Source: an uncultured Oxalobacter sp. (GTDB lineage: Bacteria; Pseudomonadota; Gammaproteobacteria; Burkholderiales; Burkholderiaceae_D). Taken from it: a DNA stretch of 23,353 nt. The stretch lies in contig CAKQQG010000022.1 of assembly GCA_934270705.1 (NCBI GenBank), positions 1-23,353 of the forward strand, in the 5' to 3' direction. The notes below the pieces were generated by a model. The model was not told the origin of the DNA and ran no database searches. It saw only the letters and a program-made list of their open reading frames with translations. Positions 1-6,756 of the stretch are shown piece by piece (position 1 is the stretch's first letter; every line of letters starts with the position of its first letter). The position numbers and the translations under genes were made by a program.

Positions 1-375
1 TCTCTTTTCTCTCTCTTTCTATCGGGCATTGATGTGGCCTGTCATGGCGGCAGGGTATTGTGCGTATGGCAATATTGCCTGTTGTACACATCATGAAGAT
101 ATAAAGGTATAAAGAAATGTCGCGAGCCGGATGAAGGCTATGAATTGTTTCTGAACGAGGCATGTTCATGTACCGGAATATCGTGCTGTTTTTGTATGCG
201 AAACGGTTTGTCGCATACACCTCGTATGATGTGTCTGTTGATGCGGACGGCATGTAATGGCGGGGATGACCTGGTTGTGACAGGAATCCGGAGTCAGGGC
301 TGTCTTGCATGGAAAGGATACGTTTGTCGGTGGCCGGTGGTTTTGCCTCCGGTGGTATGAAAAAGGAATGGCATC
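1..375. other. 375-base stretch with no supportable gene
   Basis: The first bases are a run of pyrimidines, probably the end of an upstream intergenic region. The only open frame of any size (145-360, plus) begins at TTG, lacks a convincing Shine-Dalgarno and encodes a cysteine-rich, low-complexity product unlike any family I know, so I do not call it. A possible promoter for the nuclease-like gene at 376 is TTGCCT (75-80) with an AT-rich -10 region near 99-105; this is weak. Confidence 0.5.
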
Positions 376-1377
376 ATGAAAAACAGAAAACTTCCCTGTG
401 TCCCGAGGCATATTCTGAGAGCGCACAAGGTCAGTGAACCAGGGGATCACCGCTTCATGGCGGCGGCGCGGTTGTTGCAGGCGTTGTGGCGTGAGGAAAG
501 GAATTTGCCGATCGGATGTTGTCCGGACGGGCAGGGCGGCATGAAAGAAATCGGCAGCCGAATCAGTGAAGATTGCGGCTTGAAGGGGCGAAATTTTCTG
601 ACGCCGGAGATCGCCGGATTGGCGTACAGGGAATATGTCTATCAGGAAAACGGCGCGCTGATTGACGAAGACAGGTTATGGATGAATCTGCTCTCCAGCC
701 AGCCGTTGTGTTTCAATTTGTTCGGCGCGCTGAAACTCGATGATGAAAAGGCGAACCGGTTTTTCAGGTATCTTTTTCCGGACTATGTGGAAAGTGTGGA
801 AGGGGTGTATTTCGAGCATTCTCCTGCGCGTGGCGACCCGGACTATACCGGCGATTACACGGCATTCGATGTACTGGTGGAATGTGTGACGACAGGTGGC
901 GAAAGCGGACATATCGCCATTGAGGTCAAATATACTGAATCCATGGCGGAAACAGTGGCGAGACCGAAAGCACGTTATGATGAATTGTCGCGTCTGGTCG
1001 GGGTGTACAGGGATGCCGATGCAGCGGCATTGCGCACAAGTCCGATACAGCAGCTGTGGCGAGAGCATATGCTGAGCCGGGTGATGGTTCGCAACGGGCG
1101 TTATGATACGGGACGGTTTGTCGTCCTGTATCCGGCGCAAAATGATTTGTGCGAGCGTGCGGTGGCGTGTTATCGGGCGCATCTGGTGTCCGATGATCCG
1201 GTTGTTTCAGGTTTCGGGGTATTGACGCTGGAAGCGTGTATCGATACCTACCGGATGATCGGCGAACAGGAGATGGCCGATGCATTGTATGGACGGTATC
1301 TGGACTTCGAAAGGGTCGAACGAGTCGTTTTCGGCGAGGGTAATGCAGGCGGGTTTCCGCTTCTGAAACGGGCATGA
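376..1377 (+). CDS. PD-(D/E)XK nuclease-like protein (PGN_0703-type putative restriction endonuclease)
   Basis: The 333-residue protein is soluble, with no signal peptide or membrane segment. The central region carries a PD-(D/E)XK-like pattern: Asp165 in TAFDVLVEC, then about 18 residues later Glu183 and Lys185 in HIAIEVKYTES, the D...ExK arrangement of Mg-dependent DNA nucleases. The overall look, with an N-terminal helical part and the E-V-K strand followed by Y-T-E-S, resembles the PGN_0703 family annotated as putative restriction endonucleases; that family name is from memory. The ATG at 376 is preceded by AAGGAA about 8 bases upstream. No methyltransferase or specificity gene lies beside it, so it is not an ordinary restriction-modification pair. 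A small XRE regulator faces it convergently. The nuclease fold is fairly well supported; the biological role is not. Confidence 0.7.
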   Translation: MKNRKLPCVPRHILRAHKVSEPGDHRFMAAARLLQALWREERNLPIGCCPDGQGGMKEIGSRISEDCGLKGRNFLTPEIAGLAYREYVYQENGALIDEDRLWMNLLSSQPLCFNLFGALKLDDEKANRFFRYLFPDYVESVEGVYFEHSPARGDPDYTGDYTAFDVLVECVTTGGESGHIAIEVKYTESMAETVARPKARYDELSRLVGVYRDADAAALRTSPIQQLWREHMLSRVMVRNGRYDTGRFVVLYPAQNDLCERAVACYRAHLVSDDPVVSGFGVLTLEACIDTYRMIGEQEMADALYGRYLDFERVERVVFGEGNAGGFPLLKRA

Positions 1378-1471
1378 CTGTCCTTCGCATGGATCCGGTA
1401 TGCGGGAACGGAAAACAGAGTCCTTCACGTGGAGGATTGCACGCGTACAGTGTGTCCGGTATTTGCAGGAG

Positions 1472-1810
1472 CTATGGTTTTTTCGCCAGACGGCTGGCCC
1501 AGCAACGGATTTGTTCCAGCAGAAACAGTCGGTCGTTTTCAGATAAAGGTTCCAGCAAGGTGATGATATCGTCGGCCAGTGCCGTTGTTTCGGAAGAGAC
1601 ACTGTCAAAAAGCCTTCCCATGGGTATGTCGAGCACTTTTGCGATGCGATCCAGTGTCGCGATGCTTGGACAGACGATGCCCCGTTCAATACGGGAAAGC
1701 GATACGGTATCGATTTCGACTTTTTCTGCGATTTCTGCCTGGGTTTTTCCTGAGGCCTTGCGGACTGCGGCGATATTTTTACCAAGCCGTGCAGCGATGC
1801 TGTTACTCAT
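1472..1810 (-). CDS. XRE-family helix-turn-helix transcriptional regulator
   Basis: The 112-residue protein has an N-terminal Cro/C1-type HTH at about residues 9-63. It shows the usual pattern of the family: RLGKNIAAVRKASGKTQ, AEIAEKVEIDTVSLSRIERG and a third helix region ending SIATLDRIAKVLDIP. The C-terminal 45 residues are acidic and then helical (DDIITLLEPLSENDRLFLLEQI), probably for dimerisation. The ATG at 1810 follows AAGG at a suitable distance. It is convergent with the nuclease-like gene and has about 236 bases of AT-rich DNA upstream. A 5-bp-arm palindrome (1819-1832) lies just upstream of the start and could be an autoregulatory operator. Its targets are unknown. Confidence 0.88.
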   Translation of the reverse strand: MSNSIAARLGKNIAAVRKASGKTQAEIAEKVEIDTVSLSRIERGIVCPSIATLDRIAKVLDIPMGRLFDSVSSETTALADDIITLLEPLSENDRLFLLEQIRCWASRLAKKP

Positions 1811-1818
1811 AAATTAGC

Positions 1819-1832
1819 CTTGAACTGTCAAG
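1819..1832. promoter_or_regulatory. Palindrome upstream of the XRE gene, possible operator
   Basis: The sequence CTTGA-ACTG-TCAAG is a perfect inverted repeat with 5-base arms. It sits 9 bases upstream of the ATG of the XRE gene, where repressor binding would block its own transcript. Small XRE regulators commonly bind such short palindromes. Assigning it to this regulator is inference. Confidence 0.35.
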
Positions 1833-2046
1833 TAAGAGCAATTTATGTTGTCTTGGTGTAACGTTTTTTGTAATATCGCAAAATGCCTTAAATAGACATA
1901 TTAGGTATATTTTGTAAGCAAGATCCGCAAATTTAGAGAAATTTAGCGCTAAAAAAATGATAAATCGACAAGGTTTTCAGCCTGTTTTCCTGATTTTTTG
2001 GGTATGGGACGTGCTTTTTCCGGCATTGACGGGTATGTGGAAAGCC

Positions 2047-2421
2047 TCAAATGCGCAGGCAAATTTTGCCGCATGCGGTACATGGCAGGGATGATGGCGG
2101 GGTATCCGTGATATGGCACGGTGCATTGCAGGATGTACAGCGCACAGGCATTTCCCATACCGGTTTGCCGGACACATGCAACGATAGTCGTTCGGCGGCA
2201 TGCAGGGTTCGGCAGCGACTGCAGGCAAACAGAGATATCGAAACGGCAAGCATGGCATCAGGATACCTCGCCAGCCATTTTTCGGCAGAGTCGCCATATT
2301 TCCTGCGCTGGATATCGCGGCGGTAACGGTGCAGTTCATTGACATGTTGCCACTGCGTACCATACACGAGAGTACGTTCGAAACGGCAATCCGGACAGCG
2401 ATAATGAATTTCAATCGTCAT
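2047..2421 (-). CDS. Small protein with multiple CxxC zinc-ribbon motifs, function unknown
   Basis: The protein is 124 residues from the ATG at 2421. An open frame continues upstream to a GTG at 2457, but the extension adds only 12 residues and the protein logically begins with MTIEIHYRCPDC. Neither start has a clear Shine-Dalgarno. Four cysteine pairs are visible: CPDC near the N-terminus, CSRC in the middle, and CTSC and CTAC near the C-terminus. This is consistent with two zinc ribbons, with a basic helical stretch (HRYRRDIQRRKYGDSAEKW) between the first two pairs. It is divergent from umuC, and the shared intergenic region holds a LexA box. I do not recognise a named family. It may be a nucleic-acid-binding or regulatory protein. 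Confidence 0.6.
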   Translation of the reverse strand: MTIEIHYRCPDCRFERTLVYGTQWQHVNELHRYRRDIQRRKYGDSAEKWLARYPDAMLAVSISLFACSRCRTLHAAERLSLHVSGKPVWEMPVRCTSCNAPCHITDTPPSSLPCTACGKICLRI

Positions 2422-2547
2422 GGTGTCAGAGGGTATTTGTCTGTCACACCATACCACTGATGTTTCAGAAAATCATCAAGGTCATCTGCGGCGGCTATAT
2501 CTGTGAATTTGCCAGTATAAAGTGCATCGCGTTTTCATCAAACAGAT

Positions 2548-2567
2548 AACTGTATATAATTACAGTA
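2548..2567 (+). promoter_or_regulatory. LexA (SOS) box upstream of umuC
   Basis: The core CTGT-N8-ACAG at 2550-2565 is exact, with an AT-rich centre, and the flanks extend it to AACTGT-N8-ACAGTA (11 of 12 arm bases of the palindromic TACTGT-N8-ACAGTA). It lies 76 bases before the umuC start codon. Control of umuC by LexA is expected from the family; the box is seen directly. It also lies about 127 bases upstream of the divergent zinc-ribbon gene, which it might affect. Confidence 0.88.
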
Positions 2568-2643
2568 TCTTGTGGTGTTATGCGGATGGAACGAGGCGGA
2601 ACGGACGGGTTTCGGATAAGGAGCCGGTTTGTACGGATGAAGG

Positions 2644-3924
2644 ATGGAACGGTGTATTGCGCTGGTCGATTGCAACAATTTTTTTGTATCCTGCGAGCGG
2701 GTATTCAGACCCGATCTGGAAGGGCGTCCCGTAGTCGTGCTTTCAAGCAATGACGGTTGTGTCATCTCACGCAGCAACGAAGCCAAGGCGCTGGGTATCT
2801 TGATGGGGGTGCCGTGGTTCAAGGTCAGGAGCGCGCCGAAAAACCGTGAGGTCGTCGTTTTTTCCAGCAATTTCCCGCTGTATGCCGATTTGAGCAATCG
2901 GGTCAAGCGACTGTTGTCGGTTTTTTCGCCGGTACATGAGGAATACAGCGTGGACGAGTCTTTTCTGGATATGACCGGGCAGGCGGATGTCGCAAGGCGG
3001 GCGTTTGCCATTCGGGAAGCCGTCTGGCAAGAAGTCGGTATTCCGGTTTGTGTCGGTATCGGGCCGACCAAAACACTGGCGAAACTGGCGAATTTCGTGG
3101 CGAAAAAACATCCGGTATCCAGAGGTGTTTTCGCATGCGATGCGCTGGATGCCGAACGGAAACGGAAGTTGTTGTCGGGAATTCCGGCAGGTGAAGTGTG
3201 GGGAATCGGCAGGAGACTTTCCCGAACGCTTGCAGGTATGGGAATCGGAAATGCCGTGCAGCTGCATGATGCCGATGTCCGGATGATGCGTGCACGGTTC
3301 GGTGTGACGATGGAGCGGCTGATTCTTGAATTGCGGGGTGTTTCATGTCTCGATATCACACAAGTCAGACCGCCCAGACAGCAGATATTGTCCAGCCGTT
3401 CTTTTGGGGTACGTATCACCCGTCTGGACGATCTGGAAAACGCCATGGCGTTTCATGCGGCTCATGTCGGCAAACAGCTCAGGCAGGAAAAACGGGTGGC
3501 GGGTATGGTACAGGTATTTCTGGAAACCGATCCTTACCGGCTGGACAAGCCGCAATACCATCCCTGTTTCAGTATGCCGTTTGCGGAGCCGACAGACAGT
3601 ACGGCGGAAATCAGCCGGTATGCCATGGCGGGACTTCACCGGATATACCGGAACGGGTATGAATATCGCAAGGGCGGGTTATGTGTCAGTGAATTGTCAG
3701 ATGCTGACAGTGTCGGTGTCGATTTGTTTGCCGTTGCCGGAGAAAAAAGAAAGCGGCTCGATGAAATCATGGATACCATCAATGCACGCTTCGGCGATGG
3801 CGCTTTGCGTCTGTCACAGGATGACAGGCTCAACCGGCGGTGGATGCCGAAAAAAGAACGGGTATCGCCGCGTTATACGACATCATGGGGGGATTTGCCG
3901 GTATGTGGCGAACCGGCAAAATAG
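2644..3924 (+). CDS. umuC: Y-family DNA polymerase, UmuC-like (translesion synthesis)
   Basis: The 426-residue protein closely matches UmuC in length (E. coli 422) and in motif order. The N-terminal ALVDCNNFF carries catalytic Asp9. [18 protein letters not shown] and PWFKVR follow, and EEYSVDESF carries catalytic Asp104-Glu105. Then come a helix-hairpin-helix/thumb segment ([23 protein letters not shown]), the little finger (SRSFGVRIT) and a C-terminal [15 protein letters not shown] around residues 357-362 sits where E. coli UmuC has its beta-clamp-binding peptide. A stop codon lies in frame directly before ATG 2644, so this is the first possible start; AAGG abuts it and a better AAGGAG lies about 20 bases away. 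No umuD is adjacent, so the UmuD' partner must be encoded elsewhere if this works as Pol V. Expression is expected to be SOS-controlled. Confidence 0.95.
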   Translation: MERCIALVDCNNFFVSCERVFRPDLEGRPVVVLSSNDGCVISRSNEAKALGILMGVPWFKVRSAPKNREVVVFSSNFPLYADLSNRVKRLLSVFSPVHEEYSVDESFLDMTGQADVARRAFAIREAVWQEVGIPVCVGIGPTKTLAKLANFVAKKHPVSRGVFACDALDAERKRKLLSGIPAGEVWGIGRRLSRTLAGMGIGNAVQLHDADVRMMRARFGVTMERLILELRGVSCLDITQVRPPRQQILSSRSFGVRITRLDDLENAMAFHAAHVGKQLRQEKRVAGMVQVFLETDPYRLDKPQYHPCFSMPFAEPTDSTAEISRYAMAGLHRIYRNGYEYRKGGLCVSELSDADSVGVDLFAVAGEKRKRLDEIMDTINARFGDGALRLSQDDRLNRRWMPKKERVSPRYTTSWGDLPVCGEPAK

Positions 3925-4029
3925 CTTCTTGTACGGGATGCATGGGATAAAATAAGATACCGGCGGACATGCATGCGGTATTGGAGACTGCGCCGACAGA
4001 CAATTTTGGCGAATAGGGAGTGCGGGTGA

Positions 4030-4554
4030 ATGGAAACATGGGTGATCGTGACAGCCGTCATTGGAGCGGTGGTAATCGTGTTTCTGCTGGGCGTCCTGAA
4101 AAAATGGTTCGGCAAAAGCCGGATCGTCAATGAAGTCAAAAGCGGCGTACAGTCCGTGCAGACATTCAGGGAACAGTATCCGACACCGCAGGCATATGAA
4201 ATCCACGTCATCCGTGAATTGCGCATACAGGGTGCGGAAGAAACCTTGCTGAAAGAAGTGTTGAAAGAAGCGTATGACGAAACCATCGCGCAATCGCACA
4301 GAACAGGTGAGGATCCGGCGCATTTTGTCGATCGCTGGCTGTACTCAATCGCTGCCCCGAAGCGGTGGGATTTTATCGAAGGTGTCCTGCCTTACTATTT
4401 CCAACTGGTACAGGTATTGCTGGAAAAAGGATTGCGTCCGACGCCTGTGATACGGCAGTGTGGCGGCAAACAGCCGTTCATCCAGATCGTCGAATCGGAA
4501 TTTATCCGGGGAACTTCGCCTCAGGATCTGGTCGACAAACATTTCAGAACATGA
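4030..4554 (+). CDS. Membrane-anchored protein of unknown function
   Basis: The 174-residue protein starts with a single hydrophobic helix at residues 5-24 (WVIVTAVIGAVVIVFLLGVL) followed by basic KKWFGKSR. It is probably an inner-membrane anchor with the rest in the cytoplasm. The soluble part is charged and helical (QAYEIHVIRELRIQGAEETLLKEVLKEAYDETI) and ends in a compact region with FIEGVLPYYFQLVQVLLEKG. AGGGAG lies 9 bases before the ATG, supporting the start. It stands between umuC and another unknown gene on the same strand, with about 100-base gaps, so co-transcription is possible but not shown. I do not recognise the family. Confidence 0.7.
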   Translation: METWVIVTAVIGAVVIVFLLGVLKKWFGKSRIVNEVKSGVQSVQTFREQYPTPQAYEIHVIRELRIQGAEETLLKEVLKEAYDETIAQSHRTGEDPAHFVDRWLYSIAAPKRWDFIEGVLPYYFQLVQVLLEKGLRPTPVIRQCGGKQPFIQIVESEFIRGTSPQDLVDKHFRT

Positions 4555-4651
4555 TGATATGATATTGCTGCCGGTTTCAGTGATGGCAAACCAGTATGTC
4601 ATCAATGTCCGGTACAATACGGTTTTATTCCCCCATTGAACAGGAAACATT

Positions 4652-5419
4652 ATGCAGGAAACACAAGTATCCACAGTTGTAACCGATGATTTCATCCAAT
4701 GCTGGCAGGCAGCTGGACGTCACCTGCAATGTCAGGTGGAGGGCGGTCCGGTATGGATACGCGCCCATCTGGAACAGCCGTTCATGGAACATCTTTCGTT
4801 CCGTCTCGGCAACCAGCTGTTTTTCGTCCGGATCGAGGATGCGGACGGTCAGCTCAAGACACCGGGTTCCGAAGCGGCCTTGCAGAAAATCGCGGAAAAA
4901 TGCAAAGGCCATGCCTGCATCATGCCGATGCGCTTTTCGTTCGGATACTGGTTGCCGACGGAAAAAGGCTGGGGGCTGCTTTCCCTGAAAGATCGCAAGC
5001 CGGTCAATCCGCCCGATCTCGTCACCGATGAAAAAATCGAAATGACCGATTGGGAACTGCATGATTTCGCCGTTCAGGTCGTTCGCAAGAATCTGGTCGA
5101 AAGCGGGGAACAGGTCACGGCATCGAACAGCAATCCGGAATTGCAGCCATCGATCTGGATGGGCGGCGACACCGGTCCGCAATGGGTCGTCGTGCAAGCC
5201 GTCCGCTACCCGCAGGAAGCGAAAATTCCCGACAATATCCACGAAATCGAGGCTGCCTACAAGGCAAAAGGTGCCAGAGGCAATTTCGCTTATGTCAGCT
5301 TCGCCAATGAAAACCAGCAGCGCGACACGCCACTGAAAGAAGGTGAAAAACCGCTGCCAATCTATCGTGGCGAAAAGGCGTTCGTCAGCTATTCAGGTCT
5401 GCTCGATATCAACGAGTGA
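4652..5419 (+). CDS. Conserved-looking soluble protein of unknown function
   Basis: The 255-residue protein is hydrophilic, acidic, without signal peptide or membrane helix. It is rich in aromatic residues and reads as a compact globular alpha/beta protein (for example EHLSFRLGNQLFFVRIEDADG and MPMRFSFGYWLPTEKGWGLLSLKDR). The ATG is preceded by CAGGA at good spacing. A strong intrinsic terminator begins 30 bases after the stop, so the gene ends its transcription unit. Codon usage fits the neighbours and the frame stays open over the full length, so it is a real gene. I cannot name the family. Confidence 0.75.
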   Translation: MQETQVSTVVTDDFIQCWQAAGRHLQCQVEGGPVWIRAHLEQPFMEHLSFRLGNQLFFVRIEDADGQLKTPGSEAALQKIAEKCKGHACIMPMRFSFGYWLPTEKGWGLLSLKDRKPVNPPDLVTDEKIEMTDWELHDFAVQVVRKNLVESGEQVTASNSNPELQPSIWMGGDTGPQWVVVQAVRYPQEAKIPDNIHEIEAAYKAKGARGNFAYVSFANENQQRDTPLKEGEKPLPIYRGEKAFVSYSGLLDINE

Positions 5420-5449
5420 TCGATATTCGTCACGTCTGCGTTATATGCC

Positions 5450-5481
5450 AATCTCCCGTCAGCAAAACGGGAGATTTTTTT
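5450..5481 (+). terminator. Intrinsic terminator after the 4652-5419 gene
   Basis: A 10-bp perfect stem (AATCTCCCGT at 5450-5459 with its complement at 5467-5476), a 7-base loop and a run of T follow the stop codon by 30 bases. A weaker second hairpin plus GGTTTTT lies at 5484-5507 and could act as a backup. Confidence 0.9.
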
Positions 5482-5567
5482 ATGTCCGGAAAGAACGGAC
5501 GGTTTTTCATGTCCGGACGGCGTATAGGCGATGTCAGGCGTCATCCCGAAATATCGGTCAGAAGATG

Positions 5568-5604
5568 AAAAAAACACCTGCAAGCAGTAATGCTTGCAGG
5601 TGTT
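5568..5604 (-). terminator. Strong hairpin terminator, best on the minus strand
   Basis: A 14-bp perfect stem (5573-5586 with 5591-5604) closes on a 4-base loop. Read on the minus strand it is followed by an unbroken run of T (seven, 5574-5568), a textbook intrinsic terminator. On the plus strand the tail is only CTTTCTT, so it may also stop plus-strand transcription less well. No protein gene on the minus strand runs into it. This is the main reason to suspect a minus-strand small RNA starting somewhere between 5605 and about 5810. Confidence 0.85.
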
Positions 5605-5800
5605 CTTTCTTGATTAGGGTGATGTGAAACACATTATGGCAGTGCGTGCTGTATGCGAAGTGTTTTTTTACAGTTCGTTACAGATGAACGATAGAGATGG
5701 CCTTATCGGAAGCGGCATTGCCACATGGCGTGATGTAACGGTACGTATCTCGTCGTGATATTGCATGAAGGAGGAGGGGTACGAAAAATATACTGTTTAT
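5605..5800 (-). ncRNA. Candidate divergent small RNA (hypothetical antitoxin RNA)
   Basis: This stretch has no credible open frame on either strand, yet on the minus strand it ends in a strong terminator (5568-5604). It lies back-to-back with the LexA-controlled peptide gene at 5857. A minus-strand transcript covering 5764-5782 would be largely complementary to the ribosome-binding region of the peptide mRNA, because that region (5839-5855) is an imperfect direct repeat of 5764-5782 (CATGAA, a GGAG-rich core, then GTAC or GGTAC). I could not find a convincing minus-strand promoter; TATATT (5792-5787) with a poor -35 is the best near the LexA boxes. Both the boundaries and the existence of this RNA are inference. 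Confidence 0.3.
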
Positions 5801-5810
5801 TTGTACAGTA
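5791..5810 (+). promoter_or_regulatory. LexA box A of the small-peptide gene
   Basis: TACTGT-N8-ACAGTA is a complete 12-of-12 palindrome at 5791-5796 and 5805-5810. It is directly followed by TATGAT (5809-5814), a good -10 hexamer, in the same arrangement as the E. coli recA promoter where the operator lies between -35 and -10. Transcription would then begin near 5821. Confidence 0.92.
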
Positions 5811-5815
5811 TGATA

Positions 5816-5835
5816 TACTGTATGTATTAACAGTA
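5816..5835 (+). promoter_or_regulatory. LexA box B of the small-peptide gene
   Basis: This is a second complete palindrome, TACTGT-N8-ACAGTA (5816-5821 and 5830-5835). Its centre is 25 bp from that of box A, and it covers the predicted transcription start. Two perfect boxes in tandem imply very tight LexA repression, as seen at colicin operons whose products are harmful when leaky. Confidence 0.92.
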
Positions 5836-5856
5836 CATCATGAAAGGAGAGGTACA

Positions 5857-5949
5857 ATGAACGGTATTATTTCGGAAATCATGGATACGCTGGCTTTTGT
5901 CTGTTCGATCTGTGTTGTGATTGCATGTTGCCATTTCCCGATTGGTTAA
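5857..5949 (+). CDS. SOS-controlled 30-residue hydrophobic peptide (candidate type I toxin-like peptide)
   Basis: The start ATG at 5857 follows AAGGAGAGG (5844-5852) at ideal spacing, and the frame ends with TAA. The 30-residue product has a short polar, acidic N-terminus (Glu7, Asp10). One hydrophobic segment spans about residues 11-25 with four cysteines (Cys16, Cys19, Cys24, Cys25), followed by a short HFPIG tail. It has no Lys or Arg. A single membrane helix is likely. A frame open back to a GTG at 5755 exists but would run through both LexA boxes and the likely promoter, so I reject it. Two tandem LexA boxes lie directly upstream, so expression should follow DNA damage. Size and regulation match TisB (29 residues) and DinQ of E. 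coli, but the sequence is not similar and the charge is opposite. Toxicity is inference. Confidence 0.72.
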   Translation: MNGIISEIMDTLAFVCSICVVIACCHFPIG

Positions 5950-6173
5950 ACGGCAGACAAGGTAACGATCAGGCAGCCGTTTGCCGGCAAGTATGGCAAG
6001 TCGCGGAGATGGGGGGCGTCTGATGGTGTTTCCGTACCTGTAACGTGTACTTGCGTTCTCGGGCAAGGGATGCGGGTAGTACGGCGGATATCGGCAGTAC
6101 GGTTTTCCTGAGGTTTTCGGATATGATAGAAACCGGTTAACACGGTTTGTAACGGAAAATCAGGAGCATGCTG

Positions 6174-6503
6174 ATGGAGATGAGTGTCATATTTTATCCG
6201 AGTGGCTATCTGCAATTACAGGTTGCCGATGACGGAGACGATTTTTGCCATGTTTATGACAATCCGAACAATCTGGCGAAGGATGTCTCGTCGTTGATGG
6301 ATGGTGACAATGCCATCGGATGGTATGGCAATGATCCGGATGCATGGCTGGATGTGGAGAAGACACCATCCATCCGCTATGTCACGATGGAAGCCTTGCC
6401 CGGTTTTCTCGCGGCCTTCCGGAGCGGTCAGGTCGATATGGCGACGCTTTGGGAGAACGAAGTCGCCTTTTACAGCGCACTGGCAGCACGTCGTCCGGCA
6501 TGA
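6174..6503 (+). CDS. Small acidic protein of unknown function
   Basis: CAGGAG at 6161-6166 decides the start. It is only 1 base from the ATG at 6168 but 7 bases from the ATG at 6174, giving 109 residues beginning MEMSVIFYPSGYLQLQV. The protein is soluble and acidic, with several Asp-rich stretches (ADDGDDFCHVYDNPNN, GNDPDAWLD) and no signal peptide. It lies 224 bases after the SOS peptide gene on the same strand. I see no LexA box of its own, and TATGAT at 6122-6127 might be a separate -10. I do not recognise the family. Confidence 0.6.
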   Translation: MEMSVIFYPSGYLQLQVADDGDDFCHVYDNPNNLAKDVSSLMDGDNAIGWYGNDPDAWLDVEKTPSIRYVTMEALPGFLAAFRSGQVDMATLWENEVAFYSALAARRPA

Positions 6504-6709
6504 CGGGTATGGCGTATCGTTCTGTCGTCGTGTCGGAGTATGGTATGTGACAGCGATATGTCTGTGGTGCCCACGGAAACCGGTACAGGAGCAGTGCGTG
6601 TTTTCGGGCAGTCGGATGGCCGGGATAATTGCGGGTTGGCGTTGTCTGTCATATGGCGGACAGCCGATGTTCCGCCTGACGGTGGGTATGTTGTCAGTCA
6701 GTGCGATAT

Positions 6710-6730
6710 CCGCCGGTATGTTACCGGCGG
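6710..6730. repeat. Perfect 9-bp hairpin between convergent genes
   Basis: CCGCCGGTA (6710-6718) and its complement (6722-6730) enclose a 3-base loop. The hairpin lies 26 bases beyond the pepD stop codon, between pepD and the small acidic gene. No T-run follows on either strand, so it is not a standard intrinsic terminator. It may protect or pause the 3' end of the pepD transcript. Confidence 0.5.
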
Positions 6731-6756
6731 TGTTCCGCGAATTTTCATGTATGCCG

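Noticed and set aside
145..360. 71-codon Cys-rich open frame on the plus strand
   Set aside because: TTG start, no Shine-Dalgarno, composition typical of chance translation and no recognisable pattern.
2538..3446. Long open frame antisense to umuC
   Set aside because: Shadow of the umuC reading frame; composition (Ser/Arg/Thr-rich) and lack of a start signal indicate chance.
5626..5669. Plus-strand terminator formed by AAACAC ... GTGTTTTTTT
   Set aside because: Only a 6-7 bp AT-rich stem with a loop of about 27 bases; too weak to call, and no upstream plus-strand transcript needs it.
5755..5856. N-terminal extension of the 30-residue peptide back to GTG 5755
   Set aside because: It would be translated through both LexA boxes and the probable promoter; the strong Shine-Dalgarno serves the ATG at 5857.
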